A DNA stretch of 64,000 bases from Pteria penguin. Taxonomy: Eukaryota > Mollusca > Bivalvia > Pterioida > Pteriidae. Below the pieces are notes generated by a model, which was not told where the DNA came from, did not search any database, and saw nothing but the letters and a program-made list of their open reading frames with translations. Of this stretch, positions 35,970 through 47,740 are shown piece after piece. How positions within the stretch are numbered: the first letter of the stretch is position 1; each line of letters begins with the position of its first letter. The position numbers and the translations under genes are program-made. The stretch covers positions 22,731,034-22,795,033 of the forward strand of contig CM068587.1 in the NCBI GenBank assembly GCA_035048485.1. Reading direction: 5' to 3'.

Positions 35970-36650
35970 CTTTTTTCTCTCAATTTTAGGTTTTATTTGA
36001 TGGTAATTCATGATGTAAACCTGCAGCCAACACGTCACATTTACGATGCTTTTTCGGAAATTTTGCTAGCATTTTTACTCCTAGTTTTGTAGGGAAACGA
36101 AAGACCAGATACATATTCTATGACTGAATTCTATGAATTCCTTACTTTGAATTTTACTGATCTTATCGTCTCATTTCATTCCTTTCTCTTCCATGTCGGA
36201 TGATTTACTTTTCAATTTTGTTTGTTTTCATTTCCACACACACAAAAACACAGTTCTAAAGTTCAAAGAAACGCAACTCGAATACCGATATTTCAGTTTA
36301 ATATTTCAACCACCGCTATCATCACTGCTACATGTACTACTAGTATTATAATTATATTAAAGTACTTTTGTATACTAAAGCAGGGCCGTATTCAGGAAAA
36401 CTTGAGTTTCGTTATAAATTTTTCTAACTAAAGCATTTCTGTTAATGATAGAAATTAAACTATGTTTATAAGTCCTTGAAACTATGATATACAAGTTGAG
36501 CATTTATATCAGATTCAGATACATTTAATTACTGAGTACGGAAAACTAAAACAAACAGATGAAAAGGGGAACATACTTAAAGAACGGCAATCAATTTTCT
36601 GTCTTATACTTTTCCTAATTTGTACAACGAGAAAAACTCAGCTCAGTAGA
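35970..36650. other. Upstream flank of PARP1, no gene seen
   Basis: This is AT-rich sequence between the nested repeat cluster and the PARP1 promoter. Frames are short and unrecognised. Confidence 0.5.
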
Positions 36651-36659
36651 AATCGGGAT

Positions 36660-36752
36660 CGAGTGTACATATTGTTATGTTTTCTTCAAAATAAACGCGG
36701 GTAATGTCACGTGAGTAAGCGGTGCTGGGTAAGCAGAAAACACAACAGAAAA
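36660..36752 (+). promoter_or_regulatory. Probable PARP1 proximal promoter and 5' UTR with an E-box
   Basis: The palindrome tcacgtga (36707-36714) is a consensus E-box for bHLH-ZIP factors of the USF/MITF type. It lies 38 bp upstream of the PARP1 start codon, close to a small GC-richer patch (acgcgggtaatg). No TATA box is obvious at a fitting distance. The transcription start cannot be placed from sequence, so the split between promoter and leader is uncertain. Confidence 0.4.
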
Positions 36753-36872
36753 ATGGCAGATCATCACGACTTACCTTTTAAAGCCGAATATGCCAAAAGT
36801 GGGCGATCGGGATGTAAAGCATGCAAAACTAACATCAGCCAAGATTCCTTACGTATGGCAGTTATGGTTCAG
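36753..36872 (+). CDS. PARP1: PARP1 exon 1 (residues 1-40, first half of zinc finger 1)
   Basis: PARP1 binds DNA breaks in the nucleus and uses NAD+ to build poly(ADP-ribose) on itself and on chromatin proteins, recruiting repair factors. This exon encodes the amino end: MADHHDLPFKAEYAKSGRSG, then CKACK and DSLRMAVMVQ. It closely follows the start of vertebrate PARP1 (AEYAKSGR, DSLRMA.MVQ). C21 and C24 are the first two zinc ligands of finger 1. The ATG at 36753 has A at -3 and G at +4; the upstream in-frame codons lack an ATG. The exon ends in phase 0 at cag|gtattt. In-frame readthrough would add about 33 unrelated residues before a stop. The gene spans at least 27 kb and runs off the window. 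Confidence 0.95.
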
Positions 36873-37821
36873 GTATTTTATTTAGTTAAGGACCGGTACG
36901 GTAGCTCATTTCTATTGAAACGGAATGTTTATATTTTATTTCACCACTGGCACCACCGTTACTTATTCTAATCCACTGCGCCGCTCATATTTGTGTAGGA
37001 AAAATTTCCGATAAAAGCTGGGTTATTACATCCAACAAACGGATTAACAAGCAGAAATCGTTTACCTTTTATGCTCTTAGTAACTTTTCATGAATATCGA
37101 CCTATTTCTCGCAAAAGTCCCTATATCTGTATATTCAAATAAATGCATTAAAACTCAATGACTGATTGATGAAGTGCTCCATAGCTTTCAAACATTTTAA
37201 AAGTGGTTTCGCAGACTGAAGAGTTCTCTTTACTTATGTGAGGGGCGTCTAAGGGAAACACAGCAATGAAAATGAAGAAAAAAGGTCGTTCTTCTCAGAG
37301 ATTCTTCCAAACATTTACCAAATAAATTTGTATTTAAAGTGTTTTGAGCTATTTACAAGTAATTAGCAAGATTTGATAAAAAATGATTGAGTATTTAACT
37401 TTTTCCATGCATGTGTTACCTCACACAGGGAAAGACAACTCTTCACAGCAATCACTGAAAATGGCTGTTTGAAACTGAAAGTAATTGAAAATGACACCAG
37501 ATGTGATTAAATGCATTTATTGGAGTATATATGAATTTCTGTGCGAGAAAATGGATTGATATGAAAAATTAGAGATTTAATTAGCCTAAAAGGTAAGTGA
37601 TTTGTGCTGTCACTCAGTTTATTGGATGCAATGACCGAGTTTCTATCACAGATCCAGGATGGCAGGAAACTAGGTTAATATATGCAGACGAATCAGAAAT
37701 ATTGGGGGTGGGGGTTTTGGTAGGCATAAGAAAGAAAGGTATCTTGTGTCCAAATTGTACATCATTTTGAAACCTGTAAATACTGGTTTTCACCCACCTC
37801 ACTTGCACCTAAATTACAGTA
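36873..37821 (+). other. PARP1 intron 1, first part
   Basis: The donor is gtattt. This is unique-looking AT-rich sequence without a recognisable frame. Intron 1 as a whole runs from 36873 to 44847 and contains the two pogo-type elements listed separately. Confidence 0.6.
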
Positions 37822-40800
37822 CAGTCGTTTTCCCAGTTCCGAACAGGTTTCTGATTTTTTGTAGTCTTCGTTGTAGAAAGGGAGAACAGATGAATTTATG
37901 TGGTATCAATTAGTTAAGTGTAGTCTAATGAATGAATTTATCAACCACATTAGTAAAAGTCGTACTATACATCATAGTATTATGGGATATTTCAGCAGTG
38001 GTAATTTTCCCAGTTCCGAATAACGTTTCCGGTTCCGAACTGGTATCACAAAGGGGCCTCAAATGGGGTATACAGTGATATATTTATATTGTCAACCGTC
38101 TTTAATAAAATGTAAGATTGAAAATTTCCTTTTTTTCACTCAAAGTTGAGATTTTTGCTGTTAAAACAATGAAAATCGGTTATACATTTATGTGTGTCTA
38201 CATGACAGTTTAGAAAATGGAAAAAAATTGAGGACAAACAGATATCGGTACGATACATTAATCGCCGACTTTCTGATAATGTATTCCATACCTTCAACTT
38301 TAAAGATTAATTTAAAGATGACATCTATAACAATATTTAATCCTTCTCACATATATAGGTGTGTACGAATATATTTTTTTTTTCAGCATTTACATGCACT
38401 TTTTAAAGGTGACGTCAAATCTGTGACATTGCTTAGACAATAAGTTCAAAGTATACATAACTTCACAGTTCCATGTGAGTGTTTTAAAAAGAGGAGTTTA
38501 AATTGAGCATTGATATTTAGATGTGCACGCTTTAGCTAAGACATTGTGTGTATGTGTGTGGATTAGGATATGATAAGGAAACGCTGAAATAGATAGGAAT
38601 GGAACCTCTGAATGAAACACAGATGTGATGAGAGTCGAAATAAGTTTCATTTTCTTTTTAGCCACAAATGGTTATATATGTACAATACCACACAAAAAGA
38701 AAGAAAGAAAGAAAGAAAACCAAGAAAACAAGTAAACAAACAAAAAAAACCCCAAACAAACAAAGATTAGACAAAAATAAAAAACAACAACAACAACAAC
38801 AAAATAAAAACCCCAACAACAACAAAAATCCCACCAAATCCCTTTTATTCTGCTTCTTTTCAAAGAGCTCGTAATTTCCCTGTATTGCGCCCTTTCCTTA
38901 ATTTCTTTCTGCTTGCTGGTATTCCCGTCCCTTTTCTCATGAAAGAAGTGCAGAGTTTCAATTTCCTTCCTCTAAATTTGCCAGTCTCCTTATACTCTCT
39001 CTTCTCAATACAACACCCACCTTTGTTTCCTTCCTTTTATCCTGTATGCCCCATTGTCTTTTCATGCATAAACAAATTTTGTGTACCAACGCTTTTCCCC
39101 CTTTAGGATGTATTTTAGGGGCAAACTCATGGTTGGTTTAAAAAGTGGAACAAAATTTTTAAACAATATTAAACAAACCCGAACTGTAAATTCATTTCAG
39201 GGCTATCCAAACTTCAGAGGAATCATGTGATTATGGTGGGCGGGGTCAGACTTTAACATTGTAAATTTTACCTTTCGTAACGCAGCCTGGGGATATAGAA
39301 TCATAAATTGATGTTTCAAAAATAAAGTTGAATTGGTGTGGCTGAAAAATGTCAAACTCTGCCCCCTTTCCAATTTAAAATGTCTAGATCCACCTATACT
39401 GGTAAATAAGAGGGAGGTTGAGGGGAAGGGCGTGAGAACATGGAGAAGAAACGCATACTAGATTGGAGGAAAGTAGAGTTTGAGATGGGAGAGAGGAAAG
39501 AAAACTGCGCTCGCGAATCGTGTGCTGCTCAAAGGAAAGGGGGTGGAAGATTGTAATTAGTTTTATTTCTATACAACGTTGATTAGTGACAACTTTCTGT
39601 CCACTCCGTGTCCTGACGAAGAAAATATATATATATATATATATATATACATAAAGATGATCTAGGGGAATGTATATAAACCTTACATATGACCTTAAAT
39701 ATTATTATAATAATGATGTAATGTTAATCTGTTCTTTACAAAGTTGGAGTCTCTAATTTGATTTACTCAAAATAGTTTGCGGCCGCGAAACTTAAGTAAC
39801 TTGGAGTATGTTCCCGTTGTCTTTCAAAGTTGAAATACTCAGTGAACGCAGGAACAACTTGGACTTTGTGTAACGCTATTGTAAATCTGTCGTCTCTCCC
39901 CTCAGGTATTTTGCATCTGCCGCATAGAATACCCAACTCTTGCATTCGCCTGGTTTTAACTTGCCTCCCATGCACAACACTAGATAATGCTTTATTATCA
40001 CATTAATTACAAGAGGTAAAATAGATTCAGAAATGGAAGCTTCACGCGAAGCTGTCTTGACACTTTTGTTTTGTTTTTGTGGGTTTTTTTTTTTTTTTTT
40101 TTGGTTTTTATTATTATTATTATTAAAAATTCTTTAATAATAATTATTATTATTTTCCTTTTGAAATTTCACTTTCAAAATGCAGCATTCTAAAAACCAT
40201 TTACCGAAGTTTCCAGGGGAGGACCCCCGAACCCGTACCAGCAGCAGCTTCGTGTCTCAATGAAGCCTTGGGTTTCAATTGTGCACCCCCTTCCCAACCG
40301 CCATTGACTTTTCTGTATCCGCCTCTGTATTGTCCGTTAAATCTGTATAACACATCTGCTCAGCATGCAAATTCATCCATTCTTTTGTACACGTCAATTC
40401 ATTATTACATTGTTCTCCCCGTATGGAGCCTCATTAAACATGGCCGCACGCACCTGCCTTGCGCATAACGTCATTATGTCACAGCAGACGAATGTAGTTC
40501 TAGTTTGTCATGATATGTTGTTTGTTTATATCGGAAAATAAGTTAGTAATATGCCGTATTTGTGACTACGATGGTTTGTAAAACTGATAGATCTAGTGTT
40601 TATTTGTTAGATGACCTTATGACAATAAGGTTCAAATTCCGCGAAAAAATGCATGTTCCAATCACACGAATTTCAGCTGTTCGGAACTAGGAAAATGTCA
40701 ACAAACATTCAGACGCATGGTATTGGACTGTTGTGCCACTAAATTGTAATAAAAAGGGTGGAATATATAATCGGAAACTTAGTCTTTATAACGATAAGGC

Positions 40801-41092
40801 ATAGAATTATTTGTCATTTACATTAGTCTAATACGAAATCAAAAAACGAATCAATTTCGAGTAACAAAATGGCGGAATGAACAATTTCGCCGATACCAAC
40901 TAGATTCAAAGTGCTGTATCTTGAGACCCTTTTTCACTTTCAAAGAAAATTCTTATATTTCTTAATACTATTATGAATTGTCTTTATGAAATAAAAAGTT
41001 CTGTATGATACGCTCTGTCTGTAAAGAACTGGTGGGCTACACTTTTTAAATTATTCGGAACTGGAAAATATTCGGAACTAGGAAAACGACTG
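37822..41092. mobile_element. 3.3-kb Tc1/mariner-pogo-type element, TA-flanked, decayed
   Basis: The ends are inverted, cagtcgttttcccagttccg at the left and the complement of cagtcgttttcctagttccg at the right, and each abuts a TA (37820-37821 and 41093-41094). The element carries extra internal copies of the agttccgaa motif near 37999-38040 and 40679-40695. The size is in the range of autonomous pogo-like transposons, but I find no DDE transposase frame; the longest internal frames are 60-86 codons. The interior holds low-complexity tracts: A-rich (aaag)n/(aac)n at 38694-38830, (AT)n at about 39627-39650, and poly(T) and (ATT)n at 40088-40145. Confidence 0.6.
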
Positions 41093-41099
41093 TACAGTC

Positions 41100-43120
41100 C
41101 AGGAGCCCATTTCATCAAACAGCGGAACTCCTGACATAGGCTTAGTCTGGCATAAATACATGACTAGACTAAATTTCCAACTATTCTGCATTTCATCAAA
41201 CGGCGTAACTCTACGATAAGCGTAGATTTAGTCGAATCTCTACATCAGCCTCCTACCTCTAATAAGTGTTAATTGGTATGAATCAGTGTATTGACTTATA
41301 GTCCTCTTTAATGCTTCCATTTAGTAAACAATACAATACATATATACTATCCACATTTAACCAGAAAGATAGTTTACCTTACATAAATTTGCTAGTTTTA
41401 TTTTTACTTTAGGGAGACTTGAGTAGGGAGTTAGTCGTTTTGGGTATTTTAGTCATTATTATATACTAGATTGACAGAAAGGGGAGGAATGATTCTCTTT
41501 TTCTATTTCGTCGTGATTCGCCTGACTTTATAGGTCTATATGGACACAAACGTACTTCTTGATTAATCCCTTCATTTGATAACGTATTTTCAAGTATTGC
41601 ATACAATTCCATGACGTCGCTACATGTTAACAAGTGCATTGAGTGTACATGAATTGTTAATCATCTATATACAAATGTAAGCGTGTATTGCAAAATAAAT
41701 GTATTTTAAGTTAAACATCTGTAAAAAGTAAACTTAGACTTATGAAAAGTAATATCTCAATATATATTTTATGCATGCATTTGTACTGTGTAAATTTAGT
41801 CCACTGGCTAGTTGAATCCATACGTACGTACACCAATTGATAAAACACACGTTTTGTTGAAATCAGAATGTACGTAAGTAGACTTAACGCCATTGGTGTA
41901 AGATTTAGTTAGTTGAAAATTTACACATGTTGATGAAACGGGCTCCGGGTATTTTGGAGAAATTGCACAAAACAGTGGGAAAAACACCAGAGTTTAACAA
42001 AAAGTCCCAGTCCAGCCGGTCATCAGGTCAAGATTTTACAAGGACTGACAGAAATCTGCATTTTGCCGATCCAAATGTCTGGCACACATTTCTGCACTGT
42101 TTAGTTTCACATTGAAGGAAGTCTCTTTCTTCCAAAGTCAAAAACGTATCGATAATCAGGGAATAAACTTAACGTTCGCCCACTCGCCCAAGACGAGTAA
42201 ATTGTGTTGTGGACGACCAAGAAACACTTCCTATACTCGCCCACGTGGCGAAAGAAAAATCTGTAAGACAGGGTTGGTCGAGTTATAGGAAACACAATTT
42301 TTTTTTTTTTTAGACCTGATGCACCAGATTCCAATGTACAGTCAATCTGACCTAATTTATCATTACATCCATGGCTCCGTCAAACAAGATCACCAAGTCA
42401 CGTGACGAAGCAGTTAAAACTAGGGGTGTTTTTCTTTTGATTTTGGTCACTGGTTGTTAAAGAAATATACAAGATATAGGAAATAAATATGTTAACTTGT
42501 ACTTTTAATTCATTGATAAAATATAATGATATATATGGTAGTTTGACTTCAGCCTATATTGCTTCATCACATGCCTCGTTTGATGGAGTCGACGATCATG
42601 ACCTGTGTTTGAAAGATAATTACTTGTATGCTAAGCAGTCTTTGTTTGCATTAATCAATTGTAAGAATTAAAGATCGAAAGGTAAACAAATACAGTACTA
42701 AAAATAAAAAGTTTGGAACTTTGACTTCAAACTGAAAAGGGTTCATCTTTAATGACATTATGACATGTTGAATATGAGTTTAAAAAAAAGTTGACCTTTT
42801 AAACTAGATACCATTTTGGAGTTTATACATGTAGCTGCACAATTGTTGTAGCTTTAAATTCCAAAAGGCAAACTACAATGTAAAAAGTTAAACCTATTTT
42901 GTAAATCATCTTGGATATGTTACAAAGATGTGCACTTTTGAACCTCGAATCAAAATCGCAGAGGTTAACTTTTTAGTACATGTATTGCAAATACTGTTTA
43001 TTTTGCTGTCATTCACACTATAAATAAGTGAGTGGAAGCTGAATGATGCTGTATAGAGTTAGAATTTTATTTTGTAATAAAAAGCTGAATGAGGTAATGA
43101 CATTCAATTGCTCAAAATAA
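41100..43120. other. PARP1 intron 1, middle part
   Basis: At 41105-41225 the string catttcatcaaac occurs twice (catcaaacagcggaactcc and catcaaacggcgtaactct), which looks like the remnant of a small repeat. A 62-codon frame at 41927-42115 is unrecognised. A perfect tcacgtga-like site (aagtcacgtgacg) lies at about 42397-42406. Confidence 0.5.
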
Positions 43121-43124
43121 AATA

Positions 43125-44691
43125 CAGTCAAACTTTGATATCTCAAAGTCGGAGGGACCGTGGAAAATACTTCGAGATATCCGTAGTTCGAGATATCCAA
43201 ATTTCGAGTATAGGATCACAAATTTTGAAGTTGTTAACATACGCTGGTACATTTGACACGTGTGATTGTTATAGTATGTGATGTATTTATCAAGAAATAT
43301 GTGTTAATGTACATAGTTACACAATAATTAATCAAAATATCATCATATCTTTTATTTATAAATATGTAAAGAGAATATACGTCATGTTTGGTTCTCAGTA
43401 ATTTTGTATGTTAAATTCAATACAGGACATAACTGTCGTATACTATACTTTAAACCAAGGACGGACTAAAGCATGAGATGACGTGAAGAAATTTGTCATA
43501 ACTTTATTTCATTCAAAACACATCAAGCTACTATTACTTTACATAAAATTACAATGACATACTCATGGATACCAGGGACGTATATATCTAAGATTTAGAT
43601 ATATAAGTCCCTGTGGATATGAAATAAAAATAGATTAATTAACAATGTAAAGAAATAACTTTTTAAGATACATAATGTCCAATTTTATAAAATCAGAGGT
43701 ACAATAAAATATATTCCTAACTTATTTTACTTATAAAAAGATAAAAAAACTGCAGCGACCCCCAAACCTAATAAGCCTTGGTGAAACAGTTATTGCTGCA
43801 GCAAGTTAGAAATACGACCCTCAGATTTAACCTACTTATGTTCTTACGAGACCGGAGAATATGCATGTGACCTTAAAATTATTCATTTGCATACAGAGTA
43901 AAACAACAATGGTGAAGATAAGAAAGAAAAAGAAAAGAATTCGGCCTTCTGCGCTAAGTGACTCGGAAAAGAAAAGAAAGAAATAATGAGTATGATGTAA
44001 AGCATGCGAGAAGTAGAATTTGTATCAATTGCAGTGCATACATTATGCAAATGAATATTTCCGAGGTCGACCGAGATGAATAAAACTGATAAGGAAAACG
44101 CGGGTTATGTAGCGTATTTGTACGTGATAGCTGCATTTAATACTGATGGGCAGTCAAAAGATACTGTACTAAACAAATTTATGATGTTACTTTAATCACT
44201 ATAGTAGACTCTACAGGAGACCATAAGTATCTTTAAATAAATGCAGGTATGAAAAACTGAGTTAATATCAAAAGTTATTTTTTTAATTACAAGGTCAAAT
44301 GTAATTATCTATCATCATGACTGTGGTATCAAACTATCAATTAGTATAAATAACAAGGTATGAATGGACTCAATCGATTATGTAATTACTGCGGCTTTCT
44401 ATATACATTGTACACCGACACAGTCAATTGATCACACCGTTCGCACGTTCTGGCAACCAGGAAAGACGCTGTGGGGAAAAAAAGAAGCCAACTTTGAGAT
44501 AAACCGGGTGAATTAGAACTTCAGGACTTGAAAATGTATTCGAGATAAGCATGGTATTTGACACATCAGTGTTCGACACATGCGGGATGAATTTAATCAT
44601 ATTATGAAGGAATTTTTTCGGGACCAAAGTCCGACTTCAAGATATCCCGGGTATTCGAGATATCAGTGTTCGACATACCGAAGTTTGACTG
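43125..44691. mobile_element. 1.57-kb non-autonomous pogo/Tigger-type element
   Basis: The left end is cagtcaaactttgatatctc. The right end read inward on the minus strand is cagtcaaacttcggtatgtc. TA dinucleotides flank both (43123-43124 and 44692-44693). This terminal sequence is typical of pogo/Tigger-like transposons. Subterminal copies of ttcgagatatcc recur at both ends (43170-43206 and 44540-44665). No transposase frame is visible. A short lysine- and arginine-rich frame near 43909 is not convincing. Confidence 0.75.
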
Positions 44692-44783
44692 TATACATTT
44701 CTCAAACTTTATCTTTCAGTGTTAGAAATATATCAATGTATACCAGTATGTATGTTTGTTTGTTCTATAATTATAAAAATAGT

Positions 44784-44830
44784 ATTTTTTCATTGCAATC
44801 TGAGTCTCCATTTTTTGTTTGATGAAAATT
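44784..44830 (+). repeat. Decayed tandem duplicate of PARP1 microexon 2
   Basis: The segment attttttcattgcaatct, then ctccattttttg and tttgatgaaa, closely matches the polypyrimidine tract, acceptor and body of exon 2 that follow at 44832-44868. Its acceptor has changed from gcag to gcaa, and use of the nearby gag would run into a TGA. It is probably a local duplication that lost function. Confidence 0.6.
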
Positions 44831-44847
44831 CTATTTTTTCATTGCAG

Positions 44848-44868
44848 TCTCCATTTTTTGATGGCAAG
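44848..44868 (+). CDS. PARP1: PARP1 exon 2, a 21-nt microexon (residues 41-47)
   Basis: It encodes SPFFDGK, matching the SPMFDGK segment of human finger 1; F44 belongs to the DNA-contacting loop of that finger. The acceptor is attgcag| and the donor is |gtaagt, a strong consensus, and both junctions are phase 0. Skipping the exon keeps the frame but removes seven residues of finger 1. I believe human PARP1 has this segment in the same exon as the following VPHWYH residues, so the intron after it may be specific to this lineage; this is from memory. Confidence 0.92.
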
Positions 44869-44939
44869 GTAAGTACATGCATTCTCAAAATTTTACTACA
44901 ACCCAAAACAAAGTATTGCAGTACTATGTAGTAATCATT

Positions 44940-45859
44940 AGGAATGGAAACTCCCAATTGCACGTTCGCCTGAGGCGACCAAAATCGTAATCGGGCGAAT
45001 GGTTTTGCGTACGAATTAGCCTGTTTGGCGAATTGGCTCGCGGACTCTCAGCTGACTCTGATTTTGCTTCGTCTTGGGTCAGTTGAATGCTTGACTTCAG
45101 TGGGCTTTCCAGTGCTCATTTGGAAGTCTATTCTATCAACAAGTAGTATCCCCCTATAGGCCACAATTGCTTGGTTGTTATTGCAAACTAAAATGGCGGC
45201 GCCCTGGTACGCCGCGCTGGATGGCTATAAAAACACAAACAAACAAGATCGCAAAAAAGATTATGATAGGGAGTACGATAAATAAAGCTTGAGGGACAAT
45301 CAATTCAAAATTTTGATCCCACAGAGGCAGTACATTGTTGGAATGGTAGTGGGAGCAGGAGGCCTTACTACATGGAGAGGAGTAGTGATCGGAATGTCAG
45401 AGAGATGAGTTTGAGTGGGTCTTCTGTAAACAGAAATGAAAGAGGGGAGAGGGAGGTCTCAGATTGTGAAAGAGAGAATGAAACAGTGAGTGAAAGTAGT
45501 AATGAGTCAGGGAATGACAGAAGGGATTGAAGAGATGAGTCAGAGAATGAGAGAATGCATGATTCATATTTGGATGGTGAAATGTCAGATGTAGAAGGGG
45601 TATTTGAGAGACTGATTGTATTTGAAAAGGAATTAGAAATGGAAATGGAATTGGTAATGGAGTAGACCTAATTTCAATACATATTGTTACGAGATCAACT
45701 TACTACATTGTTTGTAATAAAGGCATTCAAAGATTTAGAAATTAGTTTCTGATTTATGTCAATTCTATAACGGGCCAATTACTTTTAATCGGGGCTCCTA
45801 GATTTTCACTTTCATGAGCCCGTATGGCTCCTTAGATATTTTCCCGAGTTTCCATCCCT
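44940..45859. mobile_element. hAT-like non-autonomous element, decayed
   Basis: The inverted ends aggaatggaaactc (left) and, from the right inward, agggatggaaactc resemble hAT termini. The flanks taatcatt and gaatcacc could be a mutated 8-bp target duplication. Inside, an ATG frame from 45193 (MAAPWYAALDGYKN) stops after 30 codons. It is followed by an acidic, serine-rich stretch with stops (about 45410-45665: residues such as REVSDCERENETVSESSNES). It could be the remnant of a captured or transposase-linked N-terminal region. No hAT dimerisation domain is seen. Confidence 0.5.
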
Positions 45860-45879
45860 GAATCACCCTGTTCATACAG

Positions 45880-46028
45880 AGTGTACATGTATATCAATCT
45901 CTCCTTGTTAACACACATTGTACATGTATATCAGTCTCTAATGTTCACACACAATTTACATGTATATCAGTCTCTCCTGTTCACACACAGTATACCTGTA
46001 CATCAAACTCTCCTGTCCACACACAACA
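45880..46028. repeat. Short minisatellite, 36-38-bp unit, about four copies
   Basis: The unit reads tacatgtatatcagtctctc followed by ctgttcacacacag, with 36-38 bases between starts. Confidence 0.8.
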
Positions 46029-46300
46029 GGGAGTAAAATTCGTTGAAATACTTCAGGAGCCATATGGGCCTCTGACTCAGAAATTTTATGGGGCCCACAA
46101 ATAGTTAACAAAGAATTTGTTTCATTACTTTATTATTCTTTTCATATGATTTCAAATTCTTTCATAATCTATCTCCAGCAATCTTCCAAACATTTCACTC
46201 TCTGATTCATCCAATTTCATTTTCATTTTCACTCTGTCTTACATGTATATTCTCATTTTCATTCACTAACTCCCTCGCCACTCAACAGGGACTAAAATTA

Positions 46301-47231
46301 GGGCTGTATATTGAAAATTATTTTTCAATACAATACAATACTTTTCATTTCAATTTTCAATATTTCAATCCAATACACTTGATTTACAGAAATGTAAAGA
46401 AATCGGCTAAATAAAAGGTAAATTTACTTTAAAAGTTTGTATCCAAAAACAAAGGGTTTTGCTAGCAAGCAGGGGATGCTTACCCTTCTTTATCAAGAGT
46501 GTATCTGATATAGGTTTTATAATGAATATCTTTTGTTCAGTTACCATTTTTATGTTTCAGTTTTCCAGCTTTTTAATTTTATATCCAAGTATAAATCAAA
46601 TCTTCAAATCGTTAGCGACTTGTTAGAATGACTACAGAATAGCACAGATATGTTTTTATGATATACCATAATTATATTGATTTCGAATTTGCACCTTTGC
46701 CAAGTTAAGGAATTTAGGTGTATAATTGAAATATAATAATTCCATACCTTTTACCTTTCAGATGAAACAAGGCATTTTATTGTTTGAAAATATTTTATCT
46801 ATTCAAATTTTCAAAGCTATCAAACAAATCAATGACATGATGTCGGTAGAGATGTTTAAAAAGATTGGTTGTTCCATTTGAATTTGTAATGATTGAACAG
46901 CAAAAAACACATTTAGCTCTTTTAATGTCTAATTTAATGAAGTGTTTCCAGACCACAGAACGACCCATACTGGTATCCTAACATGCCTTTCACTTTCGTT
47001 TTGCACTACTATTTAGGGCCTAAAACATGCTTGTAACTTTTAATACACTTTCTTCAAAGCGCTTGTGAGACTAAGAATTAGAAATGAATAGTACAAAACC
47101 TGTAACGGTTGTAAAGTTCAGATGTCTCAATAATGCGATTAATGTATCGATACTGGAAAATCGGCGTATCGATACGTATTGAATGGTTGATATATCGATA
47201 CATTCAATACTTCAATACCAATATACAGCCC
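46301..47231. mobile_element. Non-autonomous TIR element of about 0.93 kb
   Basis: The left end is gggctgtatattgaaaatta. The right end read inward is gggctgtatattggtattga. The sequences outside, actaaaatta and actaagatta, are near-identical, so the element may have duplicated an 8-10-bp target as hAT elements do; a TA duplication is also possible. The interior is AT-rich and has short repeats of caatac and atcgatac near the two ends. No transposase frame is present. Confidence 0.65.
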
Positions 47232-47404
47232 TAACTAAGATTAGCTGTTTTGACATGGTAGCCATCTGGGCTTCTAGATTTAAAAAATTAGGAGCTTGGA
47301 GTAGTGTTTAGTAGCCCGTAAGTAAAAGCAGACTTTCCTAACATTGTTTTCTCCCAGTCTCTTCCTACATGTATCCTTTTCCCCATTTAACTCTCTCTCT
47401 CTCT

Positions 47405-47455
47405 AGAAAAAGTGCAGACAGAGAGAAGTAATTTCTCTCTGTCTGCTCTTTTTCT
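47405..47455. repeat. 51-nt hairpin with 23-bp arms
   Basis: 47405-47427 (agaaaaagtgcagacagaga + gaa) pairs with 47433-47455 with a single mismatch around a 5-nt loop, gtaat. It lies in PARP1 intron 2 next to a short (CT)n tract. Confidence 0.75.
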
Positions 47456-47740
47456 ATATCTTGCACGCCATACTCACATATCTCCTAAACGTCTTCCCCT
47501 TTACTCTGTTTCTCATTACTGTCAATTCTTTTGCACCCCTCCCTCCACACACATTTTTCCGGAAATCAAATTCATTCAGTTATCGTCTTATAATTGTAAG
47601 TTGGGCCAAAAATACCTGGATGGAAACTCCCAAATACAGAAATTCTTAGGTGTGAAAAGTTATGGTGCAAGAACTCCCGTCACCCTCTGGTCTACAAGAC
47701 TGTAACACATTTTAATTCCTATCCTGACTTGAAAAAGCCT

